Part shown: piece by piece, positions 33,797 through 42,603 of the stretch
How positions within the stretch are numbered: the stretch's first letter is position 1
Layout of the letters: the number at the start of each line of letters is the position of its first letter
Assembly: GCA_002427755.1 (NCBI GenBank)
Contig: DIYO01000002.1
Location: 62,001 to 126,000, forward strand
Direction of reading: 5' to 3'
DNA: 64,000 bases
Source of the DNA: Roseivirga sp. UBA6052
Lineage (GTDB): Bacteria > Bacteroidota > Bacteroidia > Cytophagales > Cyclobacteriaceae
Notes under the pieces: generated by a model
What the model was told of the DNA's origin: nothing
Database searches by the model: none
What the model saw: the letters and a program-made list of their open reading frames with translations, nothing else
Program-made: the position numbers and the translations under genes

Positions 33797-34270
33797 ATGA
33801 TCATCTATAATCAAACTTCTACTGCCAAAAGATTCTTAAGTGGCATCTTAATAGGAGTCTTGGTTCTTCCTGCAATATGGCTCCTAGCTGAAGGATTTAT
33901 GCTTTATGGATTAGCCTTAGTCATTATCTACTTGGCTTTTGAAACGCATAGAACAGGGGTCCATTTTGATTTTGTTGAGGGAAAGCTGAGCGCTTTTAGA
34001 GAGGTCTTCTTTATCAAAATTCCAAAAGGAGCAGTAAGCCAGCTAAATGCATTCAATTACTACAGAATTGTGGAAGAGCATAAGGAGGCTACCATCAGTG
34101 CAAACTGGGTGCAATCCTCTACCATTTCTCAAACGCACCAAATCCTAGAGCTTTTCAATACTCACAACGGAGAATTTGAGCAAATCGTAAAAAGTAATTC
34201 TGAACAACTTAAACCATTGCTGGACAGATTAGAGGAGCGGGATATTAGCCTCTATCAACTAATCGGCTAA
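33797..34270 (+). CDS. Membrane protein of unknown function
   Basis: 157 residues. A hydrophobic hairpin spans about residues 13-52 (FLSGILIGVLVLPAIWLLAEG, MLYGLALVIIYLAFE), followed by a soluble domain with FDFVEGKLSAFREVFFIKIPKGAVSQLNAFNYYRIVEEHKEATI, like small PH-like domains found in membrane proteins. No known family assigned. It is 75 bp downstream of the nitrilase-family gene. Confidence 0.65.
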   Translation: MIIYNQTSTAKRFLSGILIGVLVLPAIWLLAEGFMLYGLALVIIYLAFETHRTGVHFDFVEGKLSAFREVFFIKIPKGAVSQLNAFNYYRIVEEHKEATISANWVQSSTISQTHQILELFNTHNGEFEQIVKSNSEQLKPLLDRLEERDISLYQLIG

Positions 34271-34316
34271 TTTCACCTCTACTTTCAGAAATGTGATATT
34301 TTCATAAAGTCAGATT

Positions 34317-34365
34317 AATAAGCATCCGGTTAAATAATCTAACTGAACCTCACCGGATGCTTATT
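34317..34365. terminator. Long hairpin between convergent genes
   Basis: AATAAGCATCCGGT (34317-34330) pairs perfectly with ACCGGATGCTTATT (34352-34365). It can act as terminator for the 33797 gene. A second perfect hairpin, TGCTATTCAATT and complement, lies at 34393-34419. Confidence 0.6.
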
Positions 34366-34436
34366 CTATTATTATAGGATATCTATAAACCTTGCTATTC
34401 AATTTTTAATTGAATAGCACTTATCAATCGGACACC

Positions 34437-34853
34437 TTAAACTACCACGTCTTCTATATCAATTATCACTTGATTAAGTACATCTTGAAGTGTTGCTCCA
34501 TTTGAACCCGCATCTTCAAGTATATTTGGAACGTCAGCCCCACCAAGTGCATCGCCTATAGTCATACCTACTTTGGCCTGAAACATTATCTGATTATCAT
34601 AAACAAAGTATTCAGTTGTATTGAGTAAATCCCCTATTCTTGTTCCACAAGCGATAATCTTCTTAGCGGCTGCAGATTTCACATCTAAACCTTTTAAACC
34701 TACTAACTCACTAAAAAACACGTCTATTTCATCATCTAGTAAACATCTGACAAATCTTTTGGCCATTTTCGCATGACCAATTTCTACACGGTTGTTATCA
34801 CCAGTTGGAACAGAATAACTTCCGTTATCTACCTGTATGGAAAATGTATTCAT
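34437..34853 (-). CDS. Small protein of unknown function, second gene of a pair
   Basis: 138 residues, no signal peptide. Begins with a strand-rich part (FSIQVDNGSYSVPTGDNNRVEIG), then helical stretches (AKMAKRFVRCLLDDEIDVFFSELVGLKGLDV), and ends acidic (VLNQVIIDIEDVVV). I do not recognise it. Only 11 bp separate it from the 34865 gene, which suggests that the two products work together. Confidence 0.65.
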   Translation of the reverse strand: MNTFSIQVDNGSYSVPTGDNNRVEIGHAKMAKRFVRCLLDDEIDVFFSELVGLKGLDVKSAAAKKIIACGTRIGDLLNTTEYFVYDNQIMFQAKVGMTIGDALGGADVPNILEDAGSNGATLQDVLNQVIIDIEDVVV

Positions 34854-34864
34854 AGCATTTAGGT

Positions 34865-35317
34865 TTAATTAGAAGAAACTACAATGCTTAAGGACAATAA
34901 ATCCTCTGAACTGTTCAGGTCTGGAGTAAATGTTACAACTAGACCCTTTGCTAGATTTACAGTAACCATTCCAGTACCTCCATTTATCCAACTTTCAGAT
35001 TTACCTGCAGAATCGGGTGTACCCAAATATGACCACTTCAAATCGCCTAAATCGTATCCTGCTACTGTTCCAGGATAACTTGCATTGAATCCAATCTTAA
35101 CTCCTTCAACTTCGTATACGCATTTTAATGCGGCTGCTCCCGTTCCTGCAAAACTGATCATACTTGTATCTTCAGTGTCTGCATCTCCTGCATCATATTC
35201 TTCTAGTTTTTCAGGTAGAGTCTGTTCGAATTTTACTTCTTCAGCAAGTACTGGCTCCCATTCTATTCGAGAAAGTGTAAACTGTGTTTGGTTGGCTAGT
35301 GAAATTTTTAAGCCCAT
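34865..35317 (-). CDS. Small beta-rich protein of unknown function, first gene of a pair
   Basis: 150 residues, acidic, without a signal peptide. The sequence alternates short strands and Gly/Asn turns (ISLANQTQFTLSRIEWEPV, KIGFNASYPGTVAGYDLG, GTGMVTVNLAKGLVVTFTPD) and contains three tryptophans. General appearance is of a compact beta-sandwich such as small cytolysin-like or lectin-like proteins, but no family motif is clear. It leads a two-gene unit with the 34437 gene. Upstream (35318-35634) is a long AT-rich gap. Confidence 0.65.
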   Translation of the reverse strand: MGLKISLANQTQFTLSRIEWEPVLAEEVKFEQTLPEKLEEYDAGDADTEDTSMISFAGTGAAALKCVYEVEGVKIGFNASYPGTVAGYDLGDLKWSYLGTPDSAGKSESWINGGTGMVTVNLAKGLVVTFTPDLNSSEDLLSLSIVVSSN

Positions 35318-35535
35318 AACTTATTTTTTTAATTGTGAATGTTAATTGATCTAATATATATAATTATACATTCGTTTGATTTTATATTCTTATTTAAATA
35401 TTTGTAAACATATATTAAGCTAAGCCTACATGACATATTATATATGTGTGTAATTAATGTTACAAACCATGAATAGTTAACCAACACCAACTGACTGAGT
35501 GTAATGATTTAACTCAATAATAGTTAATCATAGCC

Positions 35536-35604
35536 CTGTCATACTACTGTCATATTGCTGTCATAACCCTTTATGATACCGTTACAACCTAATTACTAGT
35601 TTTG
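35536..35604 (+). promoter_or_regulatory. Three CTGTCAT repeats and -7 box before the HTH-2TM gene
   Basis: CTGTCAT occurs at 35536, 35547 and 35558, exactly 11 bp apart, ending 32 bp before a TAGTTTTG -7 box (35597-35604). An activator bound on one DNA face is a natural reading. The rest of 35318-35634 is AT-rich without genes. Confidence 0.6.
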
Positions 35605-35634
35605 CATCACAATCAAGATTTAGAGCGAAAGCAT

Positions 35635-36102
35635 ATGGATGCGAATACAAATACAGTACGAGACATCAAGAAAATGAGGTTAGAGAGACATTGGTCTCAA
35701 GAGCAATTGGCAGAAATGAGCGGTTTAAGCATTCGAACCATTCAGCACATTGAGAATGGAGAAAATGCAGGTTTGGAATCATTGAAAGCTTTAGCCTCAG
35801 TATTCGATACAGACATCAAAGACTCAGATAAACAGGAGGAAATAGATCAGATCAAAAAGGAGGAAGAGTATGTTCAAAATGTAAAGGGCTTTTACGTTAT
35901 GCTAGTTGCAGCGATACTCAACTTAGCCATTTTCCTCTTTATAGCTTTTTCTGATTCAGATAACGAGAGCTGGGGGCTCTTTTTTTACATGCTTGTTTTC
36001 TGGATAGTGATTTTAGTAGTGTACTCGTTTATGAAATTAGATTTCTTTGGTAAAGACTGGGAAAGAAAGATTATTAATAAGAAGTTCAAAAAGAAACCAT
36101 GA
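35635..36102 (+). CDS. HTH-XRE regulator with C-terminal 2TM domain
   Basis: 155 residues from ATG 35635; a TTG 33 bp upstream is in frame but overlaps the promoter box. Residues about 6-60 form an XRE helix-turn-helix (MRLERHWSQEQLAEMSGLSIRTIQHIENG). A charged linker leads to two membrane helices (FYVMLVAAILNLAIFLFIAF and WGLFFYMLVFWIVILVVYSFM), with the WERKII ending of the 2TM domain. A membrane-bound DNA-binding protein; its signal is unknown. The next gene follows in 10 bp. Confidence 0.85.
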   Translation: MDANTNTVRDIKKMRLERHWSQEQLAEMSGLSIRTIQHIENGENAGLESLKALASVFDTDIKDSDKQEEIDQIKKEEEYVQNVKGFYVMLVAAILNLAIFLFIAFSDSDNESWGLFFYMLVFWIVILVVYSFMKLDFFGKDWERKIINKKFKKKP

Positions 36103-36112
36103 TTACTCCATT

Positions 36113-36676
36113 ATGCCAAGGATAAGGAAAGCCAAGATAAGCCAAATGATCCGCCTCAAAATCGCTTTAACCCTAATGCTAATGGTGTTCTCTCCTACTG
36201 TTATATTCGGTCAGGAGTCAGTATCAAATGAAGCACAGCGAGAGTCTTTCTTATCTGCTGCAAGAGATATGATTGAAGCGGCTGGCAATTGTGCTTTGAT
36301 CACCTTAGATGATACTTCCATTCCAGTGGTAAGAATCATGGATCCTTTTCCACCAGATGAAGATTTTACCATTTGGTTTGGCACCAATGTAAAGAGCAGA
36401 AAGGTGGAACAAATCAAGAAGAACCCTAATGTTACCCTCTATTATCAAGACAATGATAAAACAGGATATGTGGTCATACATGCCAAAGCGCAGATTGTGG
36501 ATGATCCCGTAGAAAAGAAAAAACGATGGAAAAAAGCTTGGGAAGACTTCTACCCAAATAACCGAGAGGCTTACACGTTGATCAAAGCAACTCCTGTTTC
36601 ACTGGAAATCTTAAGCGAGTCGAGAAAAATCTTGGGCGATTCAATTACATGGAAAACCCCGGTTGTTAAGTTCTAA
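36113..36676 (+). CDS. Exported pyridoxamine 5'-phosphate oxidase-like FMN-binding protein
   Basis: About 187 residues from ATG 36113; the ATG at 36146 would give a shorter and more typical signal peptide (MIRLKIALTLMLMVFSPTVIFGQ). The mature part is a split-barrel flavin-binding domain: FTIWFGTNVKSRKVEQIKKNPNVTLYYQD and GYVVIHAKAQIVDDPVEKKKRWK are typical of the general-stress/PNPOx-like family. Export is unusual for this fold, whose members are mostly cytoplasmic. Function probably flavin- or F420-like redox binding; substrate unknown. Confidence 0.8.
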   Translation: MPRIRKAKISQMIRLKIALTLMLMVFSPTVIFGQESVSNEAQRESFLSAARDMIEAAGNCALITLDDTSIPVVRIMDPFPPDEDFTIWFGTNVKSRKVEQIKKNPNVTLYYQDNDKTGYVVIHAKAQIVDDPVEKKKRWKKAWEDFYPNNREAYTLIKATPVSLEILSESRKILGDSITWKTPVVKF

Positions 36677-36685
36677 TCTTAGCTA

Positions 36686-37261
36686 ATGAAGGATCTTGAA
36701 GAATACTGTCCGAATAACCGACAAGAATGGAGGCAGTGGCTAAAGGAAAACCATAAGACCAAGAAAGCAGTATGGTTGATTTTCAATAAGACCAAGTCAC
36801 CTAATTATAATTTGAATTGGCATGATGCAGTTGATGAGGCCCTTTGCTACGGATGGATAGACGGTATCAAAAAATCAATTGACGAAGATTGTTACAAACA
36901 CTATTTCAGCAAACGCAAACCCAAAAGCAATTGGTCTAAAGTCAACAAGGAGAAGATTGAACAGTTAATTGCACAGGGTTTGATGGAAGAAGCCGGTTAC
37001 CAAAGTATCGCCATTGCAAAAGAAAATGGATCATGGACTATTCTTGATGCGATTGAAGCTCTAGAAGTTCCTTTAGACCTGCAAGATGCCTTTAGCAACA
37101 ACAAAGCTGCATGGGACTTTTATGAGAACCTTAGCGACTCTTTGAAGAAACAATATCTTTATTGGGTAATCTCAGCTAAGAAAGAAGAAACGAGATTGAA
37201 GAGAATTTCAGAAATCATAGAGAACGGTAATCAAGGCTTAAGACCAAAGCCATTCCGTTAA
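36686..37261 (+). CDS. YdeI/OmpD-associated family protein
   Basis: 191 residues. Matches the YdeI-like pattern: EWRQWLKENHKTKKAVWLIFNKT, then DAVDEALCYGWIDGIKKSIDE, YFSKRKPKSNWSKVNKEKIEQLI and a C-terminal helical region DAFSNNKAAWDFYENLSDSLKKQYLYWVISAKKEETRLKRI. Family members have been linked to resistance to cationic peptides and bacteriocins in enterobacteria; the biochemical role is unclear. It lies 9 bp after the flavin-binding gene and may share its transcript. Confidence 0.85.
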   Translation: MKDLEEYCPNNRQEWRQWLKENHKTKKAVWLIFNKTKSPNYNLNWHDAVDEALCYGWIDGIKKSIDEDCYKHYFSKRKPKSNWSKVNKEKIEQLIAQGLMEEAGYQSIAIAKENGSWTILDAIEALEVPLDLQDAFSNNKAAWDFYENLSDSLKKQYLYWVISAKKEETRLKRISEIIENGNQGLRPKPFR

Positions 37262-37381
37262 AATTTAAATGAGCGTAACTCATTAACGATTCAGGATTGA
37301 AAGTAATCTATTAGGCCTAACCTAAGTCATATTTCATTCTCTGTTTATCACCTATTTTGAGCAGAATTCAATTCAACTGAA

Positions 37382-38749
37382 ATGCTCAACCAATTTCTAA
37401 AAAGAGAAGCGACTATTGCCAAACCAGGATTTAACCGCTGGCTCGTTCCGCCAGCCGCTTTAGCCATTCATTTGTGCATAGGCCAGATTTATGCCTACTC
37501 AGTATTCAACGAACCCATGACTAGACTTTTGGGTATTTCAGCATCTACTGCGGAGGACTGGGAATTAACTACCATTGGCTGGATCTTCTCTATAGCACTC
37601 TTCACCTTAGGTGCATCTGCCGCCATCTTTGGACAATGGCTTGAAAGAGTAGGCCCGAGGAGAGCCATGTTTGCTTCAGCTTGTTGCTTTGCAGGCGGTT
37701 TTCTTGTAGCTGCTTTAGGTGTTCAGCTGCATCAGGTTTGGCTAGTTTATCTAGGGCATGGTGTTTTGGGAGGAATTGGGCTTGGGCTTGGGTACATATC
37801 TCCGGTTTCTACCTTAATGAAATGGTTTCCAGACAAACCGGGAATGGCTACAGGTATGGCCATTATGGGCTTTGGTGGTGGTGCTATGATCGCCTCTCCC
37901 CTTTCTGTAAGTCTCATGAATTACTTCGCTTCGCCAGCTTCAACAGGAGTTTCTCAAACCTTTTTAGTAATGGGAATCATCTACTTCTGTTTCATGCTTT
38001 TTGGCGTATTTATCGTTCGCTTACCACAATACGGCTGGAAACCTCTAGGATGGATCCCTAAAAGCAACAACAATAAAATGATTGCTACAGGTTATGTAGA
38101 TGCCAATCAAGCCATTAAAACCCCACAATTCTATCTGCTCTTTACTGTACTCGCCATGAATGTTACCGCTGGTATAGGCGTGCTAGGGCAAGCCTCTGTT
38201 ATGATTCAAGAAATGTTCTCGGTTGCTTCAGTTGGAGAAAAGATGGCTGTTACTGCAGCCGCTGCAGGAGGATTTGTAGGTTTACTCAGCATATTTAATA
38301 TGTTGGGCCGTTTCTTTTGGTCTTCTATGTCTGATAGAATAGGTAGAAAAAACACCTATTCAATCTTCTTTATTCTAGGCGCAGTCCTTTATGTACTGGT
38401 ACCCATGGCAGGTAATGTGGGCAGTGTCGCACTTTTTATCATCTGCTTTGCCATCATCATTAGCATGTATGGCGGAGGCTTTGCAACCATACCTGCTTAT
38501 CTCAAAGATATGTTCGGGGTAAAGCAAGTGGGAGCCATTCATGGCCGCCTACTCCTTGCTTGGTCTTTAGCTGCTATATTAGGTCCTGTACTTGTGAACT
38601 ACATTCGCGCCTACCAGATTGAAGAAATGAATATTGCTCCTGCTCAAGCCTATTCTACCACCATGTACATAATGGCCGGTCTGTTGATTATAGGTCTAAT
38701 CTGTAACCTGTCTATTAAGCCGGTTAACCGTAAATTCTTTAATGAGTGA
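37382..38749 (+). CDS. MFS transporter, OFA (oxalate/formate antiporter) family
   Basis: 455 residues with 12 predicted helices. The N-terminal segment RWLVPPAALAIHLCIGQIYAYSVFNEPM and GLGYISPVSTLMKWFPDKPGMATGMAIMGFGGGAMI are characteristic of the OFA family of anion/monocarboxylate exchangers. Domain 2 has GRFFWSSMSDRIGRKNTY, the MFS loop motif. Substrate not determinable. It is followed after one base by a 35-codon membrane peptide that is a known companion of this group. Confidence 0.88.
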   Translation: MLNQFLKREATIAKPGFNRWLVPPAALAIHLCIGQIYAYSVFNEPMTRLLGISASTAEDWELTTIGWIFSIALFTLGASAAIFGQWLERVGPRRAMFASACCFAGGFLVAALGVQLHQVWLVYLGHGVLGGIGLGLGYISPVSTLMKWFPDKPGMATGMAIMGFGGGAMIASPLSVSLMNYFASPASTGVSQTFLVMGIIYFCFMLFGVFIVRLPQYGWKPLGWIPKSNNNKMIATGYVDANQAIKTPQFYLLFTVLAMNVTAGIGVLGQASVMIQEMFSVASVGEKMAVTAAAAGGFVGLLSIFNMLGRFFWSSMSDRIGRKNTYSIFFILGAVLYVLVPMAGNVGSVALFIICFAIIISMYGGGFATIPAYLKDMFGVKQVGAIHGRLLLAWSLAAILGPVLVNYIRAYQIEEMNIAPAQAYSTTMYIMAGLLIIGLICNLSIKPVNRKFFNE

Positions 38750-38750
38750 T

Positions 38751-38858
38751 ATGAAAAACAAAGTCAAATTAGTTGTATTTTGGATTATAGTAGCATCGCC
38801 ATTGATTTGGGGAATTTCACAAACAATTGTTAAGTCTTTAGCGCTGTTTGGTAATTAA
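38751..38858 (+). CDS. MFS transporter small subunit (35-residue membrane peptide)
   Basis: A short ORF beginning ATG AAA AAC one base after the OFA transporter stop codon. The 35-residue product has a basic start (MKNKVKL), a single hydrophobic helix (VVFWIIVASPLIWGISQTI) and a short tail (VKSLALFGN). Very small membrane peptides of this type are found directly downstream of OFA-type MFS genes. The near-abutting spacing supports co-translation. What it does for the transporter is not known. Confidence 0.75.
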   Translation: MKNKVKLVVFWIIVASPLIWGISQTIVKSLALFGN

Positions 38859-38909
38859 AGAAATGATTGTCAAGGCTATGCGAATTACCTAACCTAATTC
38901 TTCATCAAG

Positions 38910-40151
38910 ATGAAAAGACTTTTAATCCTACTTCCATTTTTGGTTTTTCATTTATCGAGTGAGGCACAAGACAACAAAGAATTACTAATAATCAATCGAA
39001 TTGATCATTTAGACGAGTTGGCAAGAGAACCTATGCTCGCCCAGCATCCAAATGGTACCCTTTTCTTGACAGGATACAGAAATGCCGCAGATGAACCGCA
39101 GTTGTGGAAAAGTCTGGATTCTGGTAAGCATTGGCAATCGGTTAATGTCGGAAAGTATGAAGATGGAGCTCAAGGCAACTCAGATGCCGATCTATATATC
39201 GATAATGAGGGTAACATCTTTTTATTGAGTATGTCCTACACCAAAGCTCCTGAAGACAGAACTAACCTGGATATGAGCACTTTAATTGGTGAGCAAGTAG
39301 TTGTTGGTGTAAGTAGAGACATTGGTGAAACCTGGAAATGGAGCTTTATCTCCAAAAACGATTATGACGATAGACCTTGGATTGAAGAATCGTCCAATGG
39401 AGATCTACATATCATCTGGAACGATGGTAAAGGTGTTCATCATTCAAAGAGTACAGATAAAGGCGAAACTTGGATAAAACAAACTGATATTAATGCTAAA
39501 GGAGGCTCTAGTTTCTTTGCCAAAGGGCCTAATGGCAATCTAGCATTAAGAATTGCACCATTGTCAGCTTCAGGCTATCAAATAGATGAAGGAGTAGACT
39601 TAATCAAGCTAAGTAATGACAATGGTAAGACATGGAAGGATGTAAAGTTTCCAGAAGAACTTGTTTGGTCACCAGATATGTCAGGGCTTCCAAGATGGAC
39701 AGAACCTATAGGGTTTGATAGTGAAGGGAACTTATATGCTCTATGGAGCACAGGGAATGAGTTAAAGCTGGCAATCACTAAAAATGAGGGTAAGAGTTGG
39801 TCAAAGGAAAGTATTTTTAAAAGTGAGCAGATGATGTATTTCCCTTATATGGAAATCAGTGACGATTTTCTTATGATCACATGGCTATCTGGTAATGGCA
39901 AAAGTCTAAGACACAACGCAGGTGTAATATCATTATCTAATCAAAATTGGAACTTACTAACCATCCCTCCTCAGAAATTAGATATTCGTGCACGCTTCGC
40001 TAACTCAGAAAACGGCCTTTCAACAGGAGGTGAATATTTCCCCATTATCAAACTAGCAAATGGAAACTTTGGTATGGCAACAACTATCCAAAACCAAACT
40101 TCTAATCGTTTAGGCTTTAGCTTTTGGGAGCTTCTTCTTTCCAAATACTAG
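38910..40151 (+). CDS. Exported BNR-repeat/sialidase-like beta-propeller protein
   Basis: 413 residues with a signal peptide (RLLILLPFLVFHLSSEA). Several Asp-box-like repeats of the form S-x-D-x-G-x-x-W can be seen: SLDSGKHW, SRDIGETW, STDKGETW, SNDNGKTW and TKNEGKSW. They mark a six-bladed propeller of the sialidase fold. Catalytic residues of true sialidases (arginine triad, FRIP motif) are not obvious, so it may be a carbohydrate-binding or other hydrolase variant. Confidence 0.85.
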   Translation: MKRLLILLPFLVFHLSSEAQDNKELLIINRIDHLDELAREPMLAQHPNGTLFLTGYRNAADEPQLWKSLDSGKHWQSVNVGKYEDGAQGNSDADLYIDNEGNIFLLSMSYTKAPEDRTNLDMSTLIGEQVVVGVSRDIGETWKWSFISKNDYDDRPWIEESSNGDLHIIWNDGKGVHHSKSTDKGETWIKQTDINAKGGSSFFAKGPNGNLALRIAPLSASGYQIDEGVDLIKLSNDNGKTWKDVKFPEELVWSPDMSGLPRWTEPIGFDSEGNLYALWSTGNELKLAITKNEGKSWSKESIFKSEQMMYFPYMEISDDFLMITWLSGNGKSLRHNAGVISLSNQNWNLLTIPPQKLDIRARFANSENGLSTGGEYFPIIKLANGNFGMATTIQNQTSNRLGFSFWELLLSKY

Positions 40152-40176
40152 CAAGAACTGTTGTCTTTCGCTCAAT

Positions 40177-40665
40177 CTAACGTTGAAAGACGTGCTTGTT
40201 TCTCATAAAGAAATCACCGGATGCATCTTTATACTGCACCATTTTAGTCACTTCAATCTTATCCTTAGAAACTAAGATTGACTTCTTGAATCGAGCAGGT
40301 CGATTATTGTCTTTTCCAACGCTTTCCAATTGAAGCTCCCAGTTTTCGAGATCTGTAATCGAAGAGTTTTTCAAATCCCATTTTCCATTGTAGATTATAT
40401 CATCTCCTTTCAGCTTAAAACTGCCTGTTCGCTTTTCTACTCTCCCATTCCCTTCATTGTAGAAATAATCAAATTTGAGAGATTTTCCATCGAACTCAGC
40501 TACCATTCTTAGTGAGAGGTCTACCAAAGTCTGATCGTCTCCATAGTTTAAATAAGTGAGTGTGCCGTTCCATTCTCCTTCAAAGACCTTTAAATGATCG
40601 GTGGTAATATTATTGGATGTATTAACCAGTAAAATAATGGCTATGGTTGTAATTACAGATTTCAT
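40177..40665 (-). CDS. Exported protein, possible lipocalin-like fold, unknown function
   Basis: 162 residues. Signal peptide (VITTIAIILLVNTSNN), then a series of strands opening with FEGEWNGTLTYLNYGDDQTLVDLSLRM, a layout typical of lipocalin-like or DUF1579-like domains that start with a GxW motif (here GEW). No catalytic residues evident. Convergent with the BNR protein gene and ending 25 bp from it. Confidence 0.7.
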   Translation of the reverse strand: MKSVITTIAIILLVNTSNNITTDHLKVFEGEWNGTLTYLNYGDDQTLVDLSLRMVAEFDGKSLKFDYFYNEGNGRVEKRTGSFKLKGDDIIYNGKWDLKNSSITDLENWELQLESVGKDNNRPARFKKSILVSKDKIEVTKMVQYKDASGDFFMRNKHVFQR

Positions 40666-40874
40666 AATTCTTTTTTACTTACTAGTACTCAAGCACCATA
40701 CCAACCCTCTATTTTATTGACTATCAATATATTAACTCTAATATTGACTTACTTCCGTGTTCCTATCTGAAACAGTCTTGTCTTGAAATGGCTCAACGCA
40801 ACCTTTTAGTTTTATAGGAGTTTACTATCCTAGAAACTATTTGATCGCACTCTACCAAAAGTCAAGTAGTACTT

Positions 40875-41867
40875 ATGAAATACCTCCTCACGTTATTCTC
40901 CATTTTATTGGCATTTGGTGTTCAAGCACAAAAAATATCAGGTACCGTATTAGATAAAAAGGGTAATCCGGTACCCTTCACAACAATAGGTATTGCAGGA
41001 AAAAATATCGGTACCTACTCTTTTGAAGACGGTACTTTCACCATTGATATTTCAGCTGCCGCTCCAGATGATTGTATCGTTTTTAGGCACATCGGTTTTG
41101 TAGAGAGGTGTATAAAACCCAGCGATCTCACTGATAAGATCATCTTAGAAACCGATGCTGTACAGTTGGCTGATGTTGTAGTAAAACCTGGCAAGCGCCA
41201 AAGGGCAGGACGGAGAACTGAAGGTGAATATAGCCGCATACAAATACGAACGCCATTCAATGGCGCTGAAATGGCATCACTAATCGATGTGGGACCAGAC
41301 TCCGTTTTGGTTGAAGAATTGACGATTAACGTGGTCACAGAAGATATTAAATCAAAAAGTGGTGTGAGAGTAAGAGCCAAATTCTACCAGAAGGATGAGA
41401 ATGGCTTACCGGGTAAATTAATCGACAATATTGAAGTAGAAGGTAAACTGGATGTTAAGTACAACCACTCTGTGCTCAAAGTGGAAAGACCTTTCTTAAT
41501 TGCTAATGAAGTGTTTGTGTCGTTTGAATGGTTAATTACAAAAGCAGAAGCAGATCTTATTTTGGGTATAGACTATTCAAGAGTAGATGCCTTTGCAAGG
41601 CTTCAAGAAAAGTATCCTGGAGAAGCCATTGACGTTTTAAATAATGAAGTGCTCTTGGTAAAAAACCCCAATGGGGATGTAATAGCACGGGAAGGACTCA
41701 TTGCTTCAGAAAGAGCACAAATCCTTAGAATACAGAAGAACACACCTAAGTTTCTATTTGTACTGAAAAAGAACCGAGAGCCAACTTATTACCGATCTCA
41801 CAGTCTGGGAGACTGGTATCGAATTGATGGCTCACTGATTGCGAGCATTGTCTATCTCCCCTACTGA
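40875..41867 (+). CDS. Carboxypeptidase-regulatory-like domain protein
   Basis: 330 residues. Signal peptide (YLLTLFSILLAFGVQA), then a carboxypeptidase-D regulatory-like domain (KISGTVLDKKGNPVPFTTIGIAGKNIGTYSFEDGTFTIDI, about residues 20-95) as found at the N-terminus of SusC-like receptors. The rest has no plug or barrel but a region VVKPGKRQRAGRRTEGEYSRIQIRT and a later beta-rich part. Probably a periplasmic or surface protein. Function unknown. Confidence 0.8.
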   Translation: MKYLLTLFSILLAFGVQAQKISGTVLDKKGNPVPFTTIGIAGKNIGTYSFEDGTFTIDISAAAPDDCIVFRHIGFVERCIKPSDLTDKIILETDAVQLADVVVKPGKRQRAGRRTEGEYSRIQIRTPFNGAEMASLIDVGPDSVLVEELTINVVTEDIKSKSGVRVRAKFYQKDENGLPGKLIDNIEVEGKLDVKYNHSVLKVERPFLIANEVFVSFEWLITKAEADLILGIDYSRVDAFARLQEKYPGEAIDVLNNEVLLVKNPNGDVIAREGLIASERAQILRIQKNTPKFLFVLKKNREPTYYRSHSLGDWYRIDGSLIASIVYLPY

Positions 41868-41925
41868 TTAAAATCATAGTCTTTAAATCAGAATTTTGAC
41901 TACTTTACCTTAAATATCTAAGGTC

Positions 41926-42576
41926 ATGAAAAGGTCATTCATTCTATTGATAATAAGCTCATTAGCAATTCTATCTTGCGAGAATTACGATTTTGAAGTT
42001 CCAACCTGTGAATTGAGCACTCCGCCAAGTCATGTTATTCCATATGATTGGGAAATCGAACAAGAAGAGTATTTCAGGTTTGAGGTGAATGGAGTTACAT
42101 ACAGTTATAGAGCCAATTCATTAGAAAGCACAACACGAGCAGGTTGCCCTAATGACCCTTCACTGTGTGGCAATCAAATCACCACCTTAGGCTTTGATAA
42201 TAGTTTCGAATTTAGCTTTGTACACCCCATACATGAAGACACTTGGATTGCATCTACCGGTGTTCAAATGGACTTCCTCAATATGCAAGAGTTGATGAGC
42301 CTCAGCACTCCTGCCGGTCAAGCGGGTTTTACCTTATTTGACGGTTGTACTAGAACATTAGAAGCTAATGCCAATGACCCTTTGGATTATCAGCACATTC
42401 TTAACTCTGTGGAAGTTGTAGAACAAATAGAAGGAAGAAACAATGCTGGTAATGATATGATCTATAATGAGATACAGATTGAAGGGCAATTTCAAGGAAC
42501 CTTCAATATTAATGGCAGCCCAACCGTGGTAAGAGGAGATTACCGAATTGGTACTTGGCTTAGCCGAAGAAAATAA
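41926..42576 (+). CDS. Lipoprotein of unknown function
   Basis: 216 residues. The signal ends in a lipobox (LAILSC, cysteine about residue 18), so it should be a lipid-anchored envelope protein. It contains seven or so cysteines, including AGCPNDPSLCGNQ, which may form disulfides in the periplasm. The middle has VNGVTYSYRANSLEST, similar to small calycin-like lipoproteins of Bacteroidota. Family not assigned. Confidence 0.75.
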   Translation: MKRSFILLIISSLAILSCENYDFEVPTCELSTPPSHVIPYDWEIEQEEYFRFEVNGVTYSYRANSLESTTRAGCPNDPSLCGNQITTLGFDNSFEFSFVHPIHEDTWIASTGVQMDFLNMQELMSLSTPAGQAGFTLFDGCTRTLEANANDPLDYQHILNSVEVVEQIEGRNNAGNDMIYNEIQIEGQFQGTFNINGSPTVVRGDYRIGTWLSRRK

Positions 42577-42603
42577 GCTCACACTTCACTATTTTCGTGG
42601 AGT

